NCBI RefSeq assembly: GCF_002412165.1
Contig: NZ_NXIA01000007.1
Location: 1 to 37,620, forward strand
Direction of reading: 5' to 3'
Length of the DNA stretch: 37,620 bases
Source of the DNA: Curtobacterium sp. 'Ferrero'
GTDB taxonomy: Bacteria; Actinomycetota; Actinomycetes; Actinomycetales; Microbacteriaceae
The position numbers were made by a program, and so were the translations under genes. Below, piece after piece: positions 6,217 through 15,084 of this stretch. The notes beneath the pieces were generated by a model. The model was not told the origin of the DNA and ran no database searches. It was given only the letters and a program-made list of their open reading frames with translations. Every line of letters starts with the position of its first letter. Position 1 is the first letter of the stretch.

Positions 6217-7515
6217 GTGCAACACCACGCCACGAAGGGGACGGGCGCCGCGATCAGTCGGCGGGCGCTCCTGCTCGGAGCGGGCGGCATCGGCGCCGGG
6301 CTCGCCCTCGCCGGGTGCGCCCCGCTCGGGTCATCGGGTGCCCGCCCGGAGACGATCACGTTCTACGTGTCGAAGCCGGAGGTCATCGGCTACTTCGACC
6401 AGGTGATCGCCCGGTTCCACGAGAGCCAGTCGCGGGTCCGGGTCGTCCGCGACTCGACCTCGAGCATGTCCGCCAACTTCGTGCGGAACCGGCCGCCGGA
6501 CCTCGGGTGCTGGAACTACAACTTCTCGGTCGCGCCCTTCGTCGAGCACGGGGCGCTCACGGACCTGTCCGACCTGCCGCAGGCCGACACGATCAACCCC
6601 GACCTGTGGCCGCTGCTCGAGCAGACCGCCGACTACCCGGGCCGCAAGAGCGCCCTGCCGTACTCGGTCACCGCGGCGAGCGTGATCTACGACAAGCGAC
6701 GCTTCGCGCAGCAGGGACTCGACGTCCCGACGACGTGGAGCGAGTTCACGGACGTCTGCGAGCGCCTCGAGCGCGCCGGCATCACCCCGATCTACGGCAC
6801 GTTCAAGGACAACTGGACGATCGCGCAGGGGATGTTCGACTACTCGATCGGCGGGATGCTCGACGTGCCGCGCACGTTCGACGCGCTCGAGCGCGAGGGC
6901 ACCACGGTCGGCGCGGACTCGCGGGTGTCGTTCCAGAAGGACTTCCGGGCGCCGATGGAACGCATGACCCAGCTGCTGCAGTGGCACCAGAAGGGTGCCG
7001 CGAGCCGGGGGTACGGCGACGGCAACACCGCGTTCGCCAAGGGCGAGGCCGCGATGTACCTGCAGGGCCCGTGGGCGCTCGGCGAGATCGCGAAGACGAA
7101 CCCCGACATGGACCTCGGCACCTTCCCGCTGCCCGTCACGGACGACGCCGGGGACAACAAGGTGCGCGTCAACGTCGACCTGGCCCTCTGGATCCCGGAG
7201 GCGTCGCGCAAGCAGGAGGCGGCACGCGAGTTCCTGTCGTACCTGATGACCGCGAAGGTCAACGACAAGTACAACGCGGACAACAACGGGTTCGGAGTCC
7301 GGAAGGACGCCCCGCCCGCCTCGAACCCCGCACTCCAGGGCATGCAGTCGTACTACGACGACGCCGCCTTCTACCTCGGCGCCTCGCAGCTGATCCCCGC
7401 CGAGATCCCCGTCGCGAACTACGCGCAGTCCATCGCGTTCGGCGGCAGCGCCGGACAGCAGCTCCGCACCCTCGACGCCGACTGGGCGCGCCTGGCGCTC
7501 CGGTCCGCCGCCTAA
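6217..7515 (+). CDS. ABC sugar transporter, solute-binding lipoprotein
   Basis: 432 residues. The N-terminus has a twin-arginine-like ISRRALLL (13-20), a Gly/Ala-rich hydrophobic core and the lipobox LAGC (Cys34), so it is probably exported by Tat and lipid-anchored. The body is a family 1 extracellular solute-binding fold (TFYVSKPEVIGYFDQVIARF at the start of the mature domain; GEAAMYLQGPWALGEI near residue 285). It captures an oligosaccharide for the two permeases that follow. Inferred ligands are alpha-glucosides, because a GH13 glucosidase ends the operon. A GTG start follows a weak GGAG. No dedicated ATPase gene is present, so a shared MsiK-type ATPase probably energises it. Confidence 0.88.
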   Translation: MQHHATKGTGAAISRRALLLGAGGIGAGLALAGCAPLGSSGARPETITFYVSKPEVIGYFDQVIARFHESQSRVRVVRDSTSSMSANFVRNRPPDLGCWNYNFSVAPFVEHGALTDLSDLPQADTINPDLWPLLEQTADYPGRKSALPYSVTAASVIYDKRRFAQQGLDVPTTWSEFTDVCERLERAGITPIYGTFKDNWTIAQGMFDYSIGGMLDVPRTFDALEREGTTVGADSRVSFQKDFRAPMERMTQLLQWHQKGAASRGYGDGNTAFAKGEAAMYLQGPWALGEIAKTNPDMDLGTFPLPVTDDAGDNKVRVNVDLALWIPEASRKQEAAREFLSYLMTAKVNDKYNADNNGFGVRKDAPPASNPALQGMQSYYDDAAFYLGASQLIPAEIPVANYAQSIAFGGSAGQQLRTLDADWARLALRSAA

Positions 7516-7525
7516 GGAGACGACC

Positions 7526-8488
7526 GTGGCCACCACCACCGAGACCATCACGACGGCGGACCGCCGCCGACGAGGCGGCGCCGCACCGCGCCTCCAGACC
7601 CGAGGAGCCGGACGGTCGGTCGCACGACGCGGCCACCGCGTCGACCCGCTGTTCCTGCTCTTCCTCGTCCCCACCCTGGTGCTCTTCACCCTCGCCATCA
7701 CGCTCCCCGCGGTGATGGGCATCGTGCTGAGCTTCACGAACTCCGTCGGCTTCGGCGAGTTCCGCTTCATCGGCCTGACGAACTACGTCGCGGTCTTCTC
7801 GGACCCGGCCATCCTGCAGGCCTACCTGTTCACGATCGGGTTCTCGCTCGTCACCGTCGTCGTCGTGAACGCGGTCGCGTTCCTGCTGGCGATCGCCCTG
7901 ACGTCGAAGATCCGGGCGAAGGTCGCGCTGCGCGCGGTCTTCGTCCTGCCGATGGTGATCTCCGGCATCGTGATCGCCTACGTGTTCTCGTTCCTGTTCG
8001 CGAACAGCCTGCCGGCGTTCGCGACCGCACTCGGCTTCGCGCCGCTGGAGCAGAGCATCCTGGCGAACCCCGACCTGGCCTGGGTCGCGATCGTGCTCGT
8101 GACCGCGTGGCAGGCGATCCCGTCGACGCTCCTCATCTACATCGCCGGCGTGCTCTCCATCCCGGGCGAGGTCTACGAGGCGGCCGCCCTCGACGGCGCG
8201 AGCTCGTGGCGGCAGCTGGTGTCGATCACGGCGCCGCTCACGGCGGGCTACATCCTCATCAACCTCGTCATCGGGTTCAAGAACTTCCTGAACTCGTACG
8301 ACGTCATCGTCGGCCTCACCGACGGCGGCCCGGGCACGTCGACCACCAGCGTGGCGATGTCGATCTTCAAGGGCTTCAACGGCGGCGACTACGCCTACCA
8401 GATGGCGAACGCGACGATCTTCTTCGTGATCGCCGTGGCGATCGCCGTGATCCAGCTGCGGGTCACCCGCGGGAAGGCAGCGATCTGA
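7526..8488 (+). CDS. ABC sugar transporter permease (MalF/UgpA type)
   Basis: 320 residues. A basic cytoplasmic N-terminus (about 1-40) precedes six predicted membrane helices, starting at PLFLLFLVPTLVLFTLAITL. The ATPase-coupling EAA loop, EAAALDGASSWRQL, is at about 218-231. AAGGAG overlaps the stop codon of the binding-protein gene and lies six bases before the GTG start, so translation is probably coupled. It forms the channel with the next permease. Family and length are normal. Confidence 0.92.
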   Translation: MATTTETITTADRRRRGGAAPRLQTRGAGRSVARRGHRVDPLFLLFLVPTLVLFTLAITLPAVMGIVLSFTNSVGFGEFRFIGLTNYVAVFSDPAILQAYLFTIGFSLVTVVVVNAVAFLLAIALTSKIRAKVALRAVFVLPMVISGIVIAYVFSFLFANSLPAFATALGFAPLEQSILANPDLAWVAIVLVTAWQAIPSTLLIYIAGVLSIPGEVYEAAALDGASSWRQLVSITAPLTAGYILINLVIGFKNFLNSYDVIVGLTDGGPGTSTTSVAMSIFKGFNGGDYAYQMANATIFFVIAVAIAVIQLRVTRGKAAI

Positions 8489-9393
8489 TGACCCTGCAGG
8501 CACCCCTCCGTCCGGGCACCACCGCGACCGGCTCGATCCGGTCCGTGGACGCCGACCGCAACGCCGGACGCCGCGGCGAACGGTTCAACTGGCCGGTCAC
8601 GATCGTCCTCGTGCTCTGCGCGCTGTCCGTGCTCGTGCCGCTCTACGTGACGGTCACGATGGCCTTCAAGACGAGCGCCCAGGCCGTCGACGGCAACGCG
8701 TTCTCGCTGCCGGCGCCGTTCAGCGTCGACGGGTTCGTGCAGGCCTGGGAGCTCACCGACTTCCCGCGGGCGTTCGGCGTCTCCGTGCTCGTCGCGGCGA
8801 TCACCGTGGTCGGCACGATCCTGCTCGCCTCGTTCACGGCCTACGCCATCGCCCGGAACTGGGAGCGCCGGCTGTTCCGCTGGTCGTTCTTCTACCTGCT
8901 GGCCGCGATGTTCCTGCCGTTCCCGGTGCTCGCCCTGTCGCAGGTCAAGCTCACCGGTCTGGCGCACCTGGACAACCCGTTCGGCGTCGCGATCCTGCAC
9001 GTCATGTTCCAGCTGTCGTTCAGCGTGCTGCTCTTCACCGCGTTCCTCCGGTCCATCCCGGCCGAGCTCGAGGAGAGCGCCCGCATCGACGGGGCGAGCA
9101 CGGGTCAGGTGTTCTGGCGGCTGGTCTTCCCGCTGCTCGCGCCGATGAGCGCCACCGTCGGCATCTTCGCGTTCCTCGCGTCGTGGAACGACTTCGTGAT
9201 GCCGTCGCTCATCACCTCCGACCCGGCCCTGCAGACCCTGCCGGTGCTGCAGTCGATGTTCCAGACGCAGTTCAGCAACAACTACAACGTGTCGTTCGCC
9301 TCGTACCTCATGGCGATGGCACCGGCCATCATCGTGTACGTCGTCACCCAGCGATGGGTGATGGCCGGCGTGACCCAGGGCGCGATCAAGTGA
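8488..9393 (+). CDS. ABC sugar transporter permease (MalG/UgpE type)
   Basis: 301 residues with six predicted helices and the EAA loop EESARIDGASTGQVFWRL (195-212). The start shares one base with the stop of the preceding permease (TGATG), indicating translational coupling. The N-terminal 34 residues are polar, then the first helix runs about 36-57. It pairs with the upstream permease and with a separately encoded ATPase. Nothing unusual. Confidence 0.92.
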   Translation: MTLQAPLRPGTTATGSIRSVDADRNAGRRGERFNWPVTIVLVLCALSVLVPLYVTVTMAFKTSAQAVDGNAFSLPAPFSVDGFVQAWELTDFPRAFGVSVLVAAITVVGTILLASFTAYAIARNWERRLFRWSFFYLLAAMFLPFPVLALSQVKLTGLAHLDNPFGVAILHVMFQLSFSVLLFTAFLRSIPAELEESARIDGASTGQVFWRLVFPLLAPMSATVGIFAFLASWNDFVMPSLITSDPALQTLPVLQSMFQTQFSNNYNVSFASYLMAMAPAIIVYVVTQRWVMAGVTQGAIK

Positions 9394-9419
9394 CGACCAC
9401 AACCGAAGGAAGAACCGAC

Positions 9420-11090
9420 ATGACCGACGTGCTCGACCCAGCCGTCCAGCCCGCAGCGACCGCCACCGACGAGACCTGGTGGCGCCAGGCGAGCGTCTAC
9501 CAGATCTACCCGCGCTCCTTCGCGGACGCGAACGGCGACGGCATCGGCGACCTGCCGGGCGTCACCTCGCGGGTGCCCTACCTGGCCTCCCTCGGCATCG
9601 AGGCGGTCTGGCTCAGCCCGTTCTACCCGTCCGCGCTCGCCGACGGCGGCTACGACGTCGACGACTACCGCGACGTCGACCCGCGCCTCGGCACCCTCGA
9701 CGACTTCGACGCCATGGTGTCGGCGCTGCACGCCGCCGGCATCCGGGTCATCGTCGACGTCGTGCCGAACCACACGAGCGACCGGCACGAGTGGTTCCGC
9801 GAGGCCCTCGCGTCGCCGAAGGGCAGCGCGGCGCGCGACCGGTACGTGTTCCGCGACGGCACCGGGCCGTCCGGCGAACAGCCCCCGGCCGACTGGGTGT
9901 CGATCTTCGGCGGCCCGGCCTGGACCGCGGTCGGTGACGGCCAGTGGTACCTGCACAACTTCGCCAAGGAGCAGCCGGACCTGAACTGGGCGAACCGCGA
10001 GGTCCGCGACGACTTCCTGCACACCCTCCGCTTCTGGTCGGACCGCGGTGTCGACGGCTTCCGCATCGACGTCGCGCACGGGCTGGCGAAGGACCTGCCC
10101 GCGGGCGAGCTCCCGACGTGGGCCGAGGTGCTCGCGAGCCCGAAGGACGGCCAGCACATCCTCTGGGACCGTGACGACGTGCACGAGATCTACGCCGAGT
10201 GGCGGCAGGTCTTCGAGGAGTACACCCCCGCCCGCACCGCCGTCGCCGAGGCCTGGGTCGCCGCCGACCGTCGTGCCCGGTACGCGAGCGCCGAGGGACT
10301 CGGGCAGGCGTTCAACTTCGACCTGCTCGAGGCCGACTTCGACGCCGGGTCGTTCAAGGAGATCATCGAGTTCAACCTCGGGCTCGCCGAGCAGTCCGGT
10401 TCGTCGACCACGTGGGTGTTCTCGAACCACGACGTCGTCCGGCACGCCACCCGCTACGCCCTCCCGGCACGGAACGGCGCCGAGGAGAAGCAGGGCTCCG
10501 CGTGGCTGCTCGCCGGCGGGTCGCAGGACGCCCTCGACCGTGCGCTCGGTCTCCGTCGCGCCCGTGCGGCGACGCTCCTCGAGCTCGCGCTCCCCGGCTC
10601 CGCGTACCTGTACCAGGGCGAGGAGCTCGGCCTGCACGAGGTGGGCGACATCGCGGACGCGGAGCGCCAGGACCCGGCGTTCTTCCGGAACCCGGGCGTC
10701 GACGTCGGCCGCGACGGCTGCCGCGTCCCGATCCCGTGGACGACGTCGGGTCCGTCGTTCGGGTTCGGCGACGGTGGGTCCCACCTGCCCCAGCCGGCAT
10801 GGTTCGCCGAGGTGTCGGTCGAGGCCGAGGACGCCGACCCCGACTCGACGCTGCACCTGTACCGGAAAGCGCTCGGCCTGCGCGGGCAGCTGAAGACCGA
10901 GGAGCACCTCGAGTGGCTCGAGACCGGCCGCGACGACGTGCTCGCGTTCCGTCGCCCGAACGGGTGGACGAGCGTGACGGTGTTCGGCGACGAGCCGTAC
11001 GACCTCCCCTCCGGCGAGCTCCTGCTCGCCTCCGCGCCGGTGGCAGACGGCGCACTGTCGGGTGTGGGGACGGCCTGGTTGCGTTCCTGA
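9420..11090 (+). CDS. Alpha-glucosidase / oligo-1,6-glucosidase, GH13
   Basis: 556 residues with the conserved GH13 regions in order: DVVPNH (113-118), GFRIDVAHG with nucleophile D217, AVAEAWV with acid/base E277, and FSNHD with D338. The QIYPRSFADANGDGIGDLPG segment near residue 28 is typical of the exo-acting alpha-glucosidase and trehalulose/oligo-1,6 group. There is no signal peptide, so it hydrolyses imported alpha-glucosides in the cytoplasm, releasing glucose. GAAGGA lies about 10 bases before the ATG. It is the last gene of the operon; a 17-bp-stem palindrome follows 12 bases after the stop. Which linkage is preferred cannot be read. Confidence 0.92.
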   Translation: MTDVLDPAVQPAATATDETWWRQASVYQIYPRSFADANGDGIGDLPGVTSRVPYLASLGIEAVWLSPFYPSALADGGYDVDDYRDVDPRLGTLDDFDAMVSALHAAGIRVIVDVVPNHTSDRHEWFREALASPKGSAARDRYVFRDGTGPSGEQPPADWVSIFGGPAWTAVGDGQWYLHNFAKEQPDLNWANREVRDDFLHTLRFWSDRGVDGFRIDVAHGLAKDLPAGELPTWAEVLASPKDGQHILWDRDDVHEIYAEWRQVFEEYTPARTAVAEAWVAADRRARYASAEGLGQAFNFDLLEADFDAGSFKEIIEFNLGLAEQSGSSTTWVFSNHDVVRHATRYALPARNGAEEKQGSAWLLAGGSQDALDRALGLRRARAATLLELALPGSAYLYQGEELGLHEVGDIADAERQDPAFFRNPGVDVGRDGCRVPIPWTTSGPSFGFGDGGSHLPQPAWFAEVSVEAEDADPDSTLHLYRKALGLRGQLKTEEHLEWLETGRDDVLAFRRPNGWTSVTVFGDEPYDLPSGELLLASAPVADGALSGVGTAWLRS

Positions 11091-11102
11091 CGCAGCCAGG
11101 AC

Positions 11103-11148
11103 ACGGACGGGAGGCACGGTGCGGGCAGGCGCCGTGCCTCCCGTCCGT
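11103..11148. terminator. Palindromic element copy 1, probable operon terminator
   Basis: A perfect 17-bp stem (11103-11119 with 11132-11148) around a 12-base loop, beginning 12 bases after the GH13 stop. The arm core ACGGACGGGAGGC is shared with copies near 17.5, 19.2 and 36.6 kb and, more loosely, 29.5 kb. No T-tract follows. Confidence 0.6.
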
Positions 11149-11166
11149 CACGCGGCCGGCGCGCCG

Positions 11167-11256
11167 CCGGTCTCGGCTGGTGAGCCGAATCGCTCGTGGT
11201 GAGCCGAATCGCTCGTAGGAGACCGGATCTTCCGGCCGCCTACGAGCGATCCGGCT
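11167..11256. repeat. Tandem 19-bp repeat plus long hairpin between operons
   Basis: GGTGAGCCGAATCGCTCGT occurs twice back to back (11179-11197, 11198-11216). The second copy, extended to 11219, pairs with 11239-11256 (18 bp, one mismatch) around a 19-base loop. Two alternative pairings exist: TCGGCT/AGCCGA (11173-11178 with 11183-11188), and CCGGTCTC/GAGACCGG (11167-11174 with 11219-11226), which encloses both repeats. It lies upstream of the ABC exporter -10, so it is probably not in that mRNA leader. Function unknown. Confidence 0.6.
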
Positions 11257-11335
11257 TTCCAGGTCGGATGCGATGGGACAGTTCGCCGGTCTGATCACTC
11301 CCGTCCCGCCGCTCCCCGCCGTCAGGCGCGCCCGG

Positions 11336-11341
11336 TAGGGT
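11336..11341 (+). promoter_or_regulatory. Leaderless -10 (TAGGGT) of the ABC exporter operon
   Basis: TAGGGT ends seven bases before the ATG at 11349. No ribosome site is visible. Confidence 0.5.
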
Positions 11342-11348
11342 CGCGACC

Positions 11349-12293
11349 ATGAGCGGTGCAGCCATCGAGGTGCGGGACTTCGTCATGCGGTTCGGCGACC
11401 GGACGGTGGTCGACCACCTCTCGTTCGACATCGCTCCCGGTGAGACGTTCGGCCTGCTCGGCAGCAACGGCTCCGGCAAGACCACCACGATCCGCGCTCT
11501 CCTCGGCATCACCACGCCAACCTCGGGCACGCTCACGATCGACGGCCGCCCCTACCGGCCGGCGACCGGTGGCATCGGCTACCTGCCCGAGGAACGCGGC
11601 CTGTACCGCAAGGAGTCGGTCATCGACGTGATGTCGTACTTCGGTCGGCTGCGGGGGCTGCACCGTGCGGAGGCGACCGCGTGGAGCATGGAGTACCTCG
11701 CGCGCGTGGGGCTGGCCGACCGCGCGAAGCTCCGGATCGACAAGCTCTCCGGCGGGCAGCAGCAGAAGGTCCAGCTCGGCATCACGATCATGGACCGGCC
11801 GCGCCTGCTCATCCTCGACGAGCCGACGAAGGGCCTCGACCCGGTGAACCGGCGGCTGCTGCTCGACCTGGTCGACGAGCGGAAGGCGGACGGCGCGACG
11901 GTGATCCTCGTGACGCACCACATGGACGAGGTCGAGCGGCTGTGCGACCGGATCCTGCTGCTCCGGGACGGCACGGCCGCGGCGTACGGCACCATCCCCG
12001 ACGTGCAGGACGCCTTCGGCGGCGCGGTCGCCCGGGTGGGCGTGAGCGGCACCGTGCCCCCGTCGCCGCTGTACCGGCTGGCACGGCACGAGGGACACGT
12101 CGCCTACCTCGTCCCGACCTCGCAGGCCGCTGCGGACGGGTCCGACATCCTCGCCTCCCTCGTCGCCGCCGACGTGCACGTGACCGCGTTCGAGATGCGC
12201 CGGATCCCGCTCGACGAGATCTTCGTGCAGGTGTACGGCCACGACGCCGGTGCCGACGAGGCCGCCGATGCTCGGTCGGGAGCAGCGGCGTGA
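11349..12293 (+). CDS. ABC transporter ATP-binding protein (NatA type)
   Basis: 314 residues. Walker A GSNGSGKTT (38-46), signature LSGGQ (133-137), Walker B LLILDEP (153-159) and switch His190 are all intact. GYLPEERGLYRKESV (about 77-91) after Walker A is characteristic of the NatA / sodium-efflux and drug-export subfamily. A C-terminal extension of about 90 residues (from about 215) matches the DUF4162-type tail of these proteins. It powers the membrane subunit encoded next, whose GTG overlaps this gene's TGA by four bases. The transported substrate is unknown; a TetR gene converges on the pair. Confidence 0.9.
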   Translation: MSGAAIEVRDFVMRFGDRTVVDHLSFDIAPGETFGLLGSNGSGKTTTIRALLGITTPTSGTLTIDGRPYRPATGGIGYLPEERGLYRKESVIDVMSYFGRLRGLHRAEATAWSMEYLARVGLADRAKLRIDKLSGGQQQKVQLGITIMDRPRLLILDEPTKGLDPVNRRLLLDLVDERKADGATVILVTHHMDEVERLCDRILLLRDGTAAAYGTIPDVQDAFGGAVARVGVSGTVPPSPLYRLARHEGHVAYLVPTSQAAADGSDILASLVAADVHVTAFEMRRIPLDEIFVQVYGHDAGADEAADARSGAAA

Positions 12294-13516
12294 GCCGGCT
12301 CGGCACGGTCGTCCGCTTCGAGTTCGTCCGCGCGGTCAAGAAGCCCGCGTTCTGGATCGGCACGCTCGCCCTGCCGATCGTGATCGTCCTGGTCACCCTG
12401 CTCGTCGGCGCCGGTCAGGCGGCCGGCGCGGACTCCGTGGTGTCGAGCACGGCCGCCGCCAAGACCCCGTTCCACTACGTCGACCACTCCGGGCTCGTGT
12501 CGGAATCGGTCGCGAAGCGCTGGGGCGGTTCACCGTCGACCGACCCCGAGGCCGACCAGGCCGCGGTCCGGAAGGGGCTGCTCGACGCGTTCATCGAGTT
12601 CCCGGCCTCCCCCACGACGAAGCCGATCCGGGTCGAGGCCGCAGACAAGGGCCTGTTCGGCAACGGCGGGTACTCGTCGCTGGCGTCGCGGGTGATCGAG
12701 CAGAGCGTCGCGGCCGCCGTCGACGACCCGCAGGCCGTGCGGCTGCTCCGGAGTCCCCCGGACACCGTGCTCACCACCTACCAGGACGGTGCCATCGCCC
12801 CGGGGTGGCTGTCGGTCGTGCCCCCGTTGCTGTTCGCGGCGGCGTTCTTCGGACTCGTGATCCTGCTGGCCGCCCGCATGGTGACGGTGGTGGTCGAGGA
12901 GAAGGAGAACCGCATCTCCGAGATGATCCTCACGACCGTCACGGCAGGCGACCTCATCCGCGGGAAGGTCATCGCGATGCTGCTGGTCGGCCTGGTGCAG
13001 GTCGGGGTGTTCGTGCTGCCCGGTCTCGCGGCGCTGGCCGCCACGCTACCCCTCGTGGCCTCACGCCTCGGCGGGCTGACGCTCGACCCGTGGCGGATCG
13101 TCGTCGGGGCGCTGCTGCTCGTCGGCGGGGTGCTGCTGGCGTCGGGCCTGTTCGTCGCCGTCGGCGCTGCCGTCCCGTCGATCAAGGACGCCTCCGCCCT
13201 GCAGTCCGCGGCGATCTTCGCGCTGATCATCCCCGTCTACGCGGTGTTCTTCGTCGTGACGAACCCGTCCTCACCGGTCACCGCGTTCTTCACGTACTTC
13301 CCGACCTTCACCCCGATCACGGCGCTCGTGCGCAACGCGTTCGGGACGTTGAGCGTCACCGAGTCGGTGGTCTCGATCGTGCTCGTGTTCGTCGTCGCGG
13401 CGGCGCTGCTGTGGTTCGCCGAGTACCTGTTCCGGCACTCGGTGGCGCAGTACGGGTCGAAGGTGACGCTCAGGCAGATCGTGTCGTGGCGTCGGGGGCG
13501 GTCGACGACGAGCTGA
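12290..13516 (+). CDS. ABC-2 type permease (NatB type)
   Basis: 408 residues. Helix 1 (about 20-42) is followed by a large extracytoplasmic domain (about 43-170) and a block of five helices at the C-terminal end, the usual ABC-2 / NatB layout. The ARMVTVVVEEKENRISEMILTT segment (EEKENR motif) is a hallmark of this family. The start overlaps the ATPase stop as GTGA, so the two are translationally coupled. The last 47 bases overlap the end of the convergent TetR gene. Likely role: export of ions, drugs or lipopeptides. Confidence 0.88.
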   Translation: MSRLGTVVRFEFVRAVKKPAFWIGTLALPIVIVLVTLLVGAGQAAGADSVVSSTAAAKTPFHYVDHSGLVSESVAKRWGGSPSTDPEADQAAVRKGLLDAFIEFPASPTTKPIRVEAADKGLFGNGGYSSLASRVIEQSVAAAVDDPQAVRLLRSPPDTVLTTYQDGAIAPGWLSVVPPLLFAAAFFGLVILLAARMVTVVVEEKENRISEMILTTVTAGDLIRGKVIAMLLVGLVQVGVFVLPGLAALAATLPLVASRLGGLTLDPWRIVVGALLLVGGVLLASGLFVAVGAAVPSIKDASALQSAAIFALIIPVYAVFFVVTNPSSPVTAFFTYFPTFTPITALVRNAFGTLSVTESVVSIVLVFVVAAALLWFAEYLFRHSVAQYGSKVTLRQIVSWRRGRSTTS

Positions 13517-14237
13517 TCACGGGCACCGGCGGACGCAGGTCGACGATGACGGCCGGATGACGGTCGGCGCCGCCGGCCGGGTGGTGGTCGGCCGACCCGT
13601 CGATCCCGGCGGCGGCGAGGTCGCTGTCCAGGTCCCACGACGGCGTCTGGTGGACCTGCCAGCCCTGCCGCAACGTGCGCACGGCACGGTCGTACTCGAC
13701 GAGCACGTCGACGTGCGGGCGGACCAGCATCTGGATCTGCAGGCCCTGGTAGAGCGCGACCAGTTGTGTGGCCGCCTGCTCGGCGGGCACCACGGACTGC
13801 TCGGCGTCGGCCTGGACGTCCCGTTCCAGCCCCGCGGCGATCTGCGCCACGTAGTCCTCGTACCGCTTCCGGAACAGCTCGGCGAAGCCGGTGTCGGCGC
13901 CCGCGATGTTGATCACGCCGGCGAGCACCCGGACCAGCCCGGGATCGGCGACGTCCTCGGCGAGGGTCATCCGGACGTACTCGATCGTGCAGCGCGGCAC
14001 GCGGGACCGCCGGGTCCCGCGGAGCTGCACCCACCGGTCGTAGGTCACGAGGAGCAGGGCGTCCCAGCTCGGGAACAGCCGGTCGAGGGTCTCGTGCGGG
14101 ACGCCCGCGGTCTCCGCGACGACGCCGGCGTCGACGTGGTCGAAGGAGTGCAGACGGTAGGCGCGGATGGCACCCCGCACGATCCGCTCCGCGAGCGACT
14201 GGTCATCGTCGATCATCGCTGCGTGAAGTTCTGTCAT
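13470..14237 (-). CDS. TetR-family transcriptional regulator
   Basis: 255 residues. The N-terminal helix-turn-helix covers about 10-55 (IVRGAIRAYRLHSFDHVDAGVVAETAG in part, then LDRLFPSWDALL), with a helical ligand domain to about residue 205. The last 50 residues are low in hydrophobics and rich in Asp, Pro and Ser, possibly disordered. They are encoded partly in the region overlapping the NatB-like gene. An ATG seven codons downstream (14216) is an alternative start. It may regulate the convergent exporter or itself; no palindrome is obvious upstream. Confidence 0.8.
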   Translation of the reverse strand: MTELHAAMIDDDQSLAERIVRGAIRAYRLHSFDHVDAGVVAETAGVPHETLDRLFPSWDALLLVTYDRWVQLRGTRRSRVPRCTIEYVRMTLAEDVADPGLVRVLAGVINIAGADTGFAELFRKRYEDYVAQIAAGLERDVQADAEQSVVPAEQAATQLVALYQGLQIQMLVRPHVDVLVEYDRAVRTLRQGWQVHQTPSWDLDSDLAAAGIDGSADHHPAGGADRHPAVIVDLRPPVPVISSSSTAPDATTRSA

Positions 14238-14335
14238 CCCACCATCCCAGCGGAAGCCGCCGACGGTGTCTGCCACCCGACCAGGGGGGTTCCGCGTAAT
14301 CCGGACAACCGCCGTGCTCGCGGATCAGCCGCCGC

Positions 14336-15001
14336 TCACCCGACCGTGACGGGCGCCGCGGACGGGCGGGTGCGCTGGCGCATCCAGACGAAGAAGCCGG
14401 TCAGGGTGAACGCCCCGTAGAACACGTACATCAGCCCCGAGGCGTAGTACCCGGCCGAGAACAGCAGCGGCACACCGACGAGGTCGACCGCGACCCAGAC
14501 GAGCCAGAACTCCACCCAGCCCTTGGCCATGCCGTAGGTGGCGAGCAGCGAGCCGACGAAGATCCAGGCGTCGCTCCAGACCGGCTCGTACGAGCCGAGG
14601 GCGCGGAAGATCGGGGTCAGGACCGCGGTGCCGCCCACCATCGCGAGCACCAGCAGTCCGCGGGTCCGCCAGGAGGCCCAGTGCGGGTCGATCACGGTGG
14701 TCGCCTGGTCGGGGCGGTGCGTCCAGCGGTACCACCCGTAGATGCTCACGACGATGAACATGACCTGACGGCCGGCCTGCCCGAGCAGGTTGACGGGGTT
14801 CGGGGTGTCGAAGAGCGCGCCCATGAAGACGGTGAAGAGGAGGGCGTTGCCGACGATGCCGACCGGCCAGGCCCAGACCTTCCGCCGCATGCCGCCGAGC
14901 GCGCTGAGCAGCCCGAAGACGTTGCCGATCACCTCGCGCCAGAGCACCGTCTGGTCGCCGATGACGATCTGCGCGTCGAACAGCCAGCGCACGATGCCCA
15001 T
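14336..15001 (-). CDS. pnuC: PnuC-family nicotinamide riboside (or related vitamin) transporter
   Basis: 221 residues, about seven predicted helices. The family pattern is visible in GNVFGLLSALGGMRRKVWAWPVGIVGN, then IYGWYRW (the W-Y-W type substrate motif) and the terminal YVFYGAFTLTGFFVW. PnuC proteins are facilitators that import nicotinamide riboside; relatives carry riboflavin or thiamine, and the ligand here is not certain. GAGGAGGG lies upstream of the ATG at 15001, so this gene has a normal ribosome site. I saw no convincing riboswitch in the 83 bases before it. Confidence 0.85.
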   Translation of the reverse strand: MGIVRWLFDAQIVIGDQTVLWREVIGNVFGLLSALGGMRRKVWAWPVGIVGNALLFTVFMGALFDTPNPVNLLGQAGRQVMFIVVSIYGWYRWTHRPDQATTVIDPHWASWRTRGLLVLAMVGGTAVLTPIFRALGSYEPVWSDAWIFVGSLLATYGMAKGWVEFWLVWVAVDLVGVPLLFSAGYYASGLMYVFYGAFTLTGFFVWMRQRTRPSAAPVTVG

Positions 15002-15084
15002 GGGCCCTCCTCGTTCCGGTCGGTGCAACGGTACGGGCGCGGACCGCATTCCGGTGTTGATGCTGCGCGGCGTGAGAGCCGCAG

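Noticed and set aside
6217..11090. Missing ATPase subunit suggesting a broken transporter operon
   Set aside because: Carbohydrate ABC operons in actinobacteria commonly lack their own ATPase and share an MsiK-type protein, so this is normal.
15002..15084. Possible riboswitch upstream of pnuC
   Set aside because: The leader is only 83 bases to the next gene, has a plain GAGGAGGG ribosome site, and shows no conserved riboswitch core I can identify.
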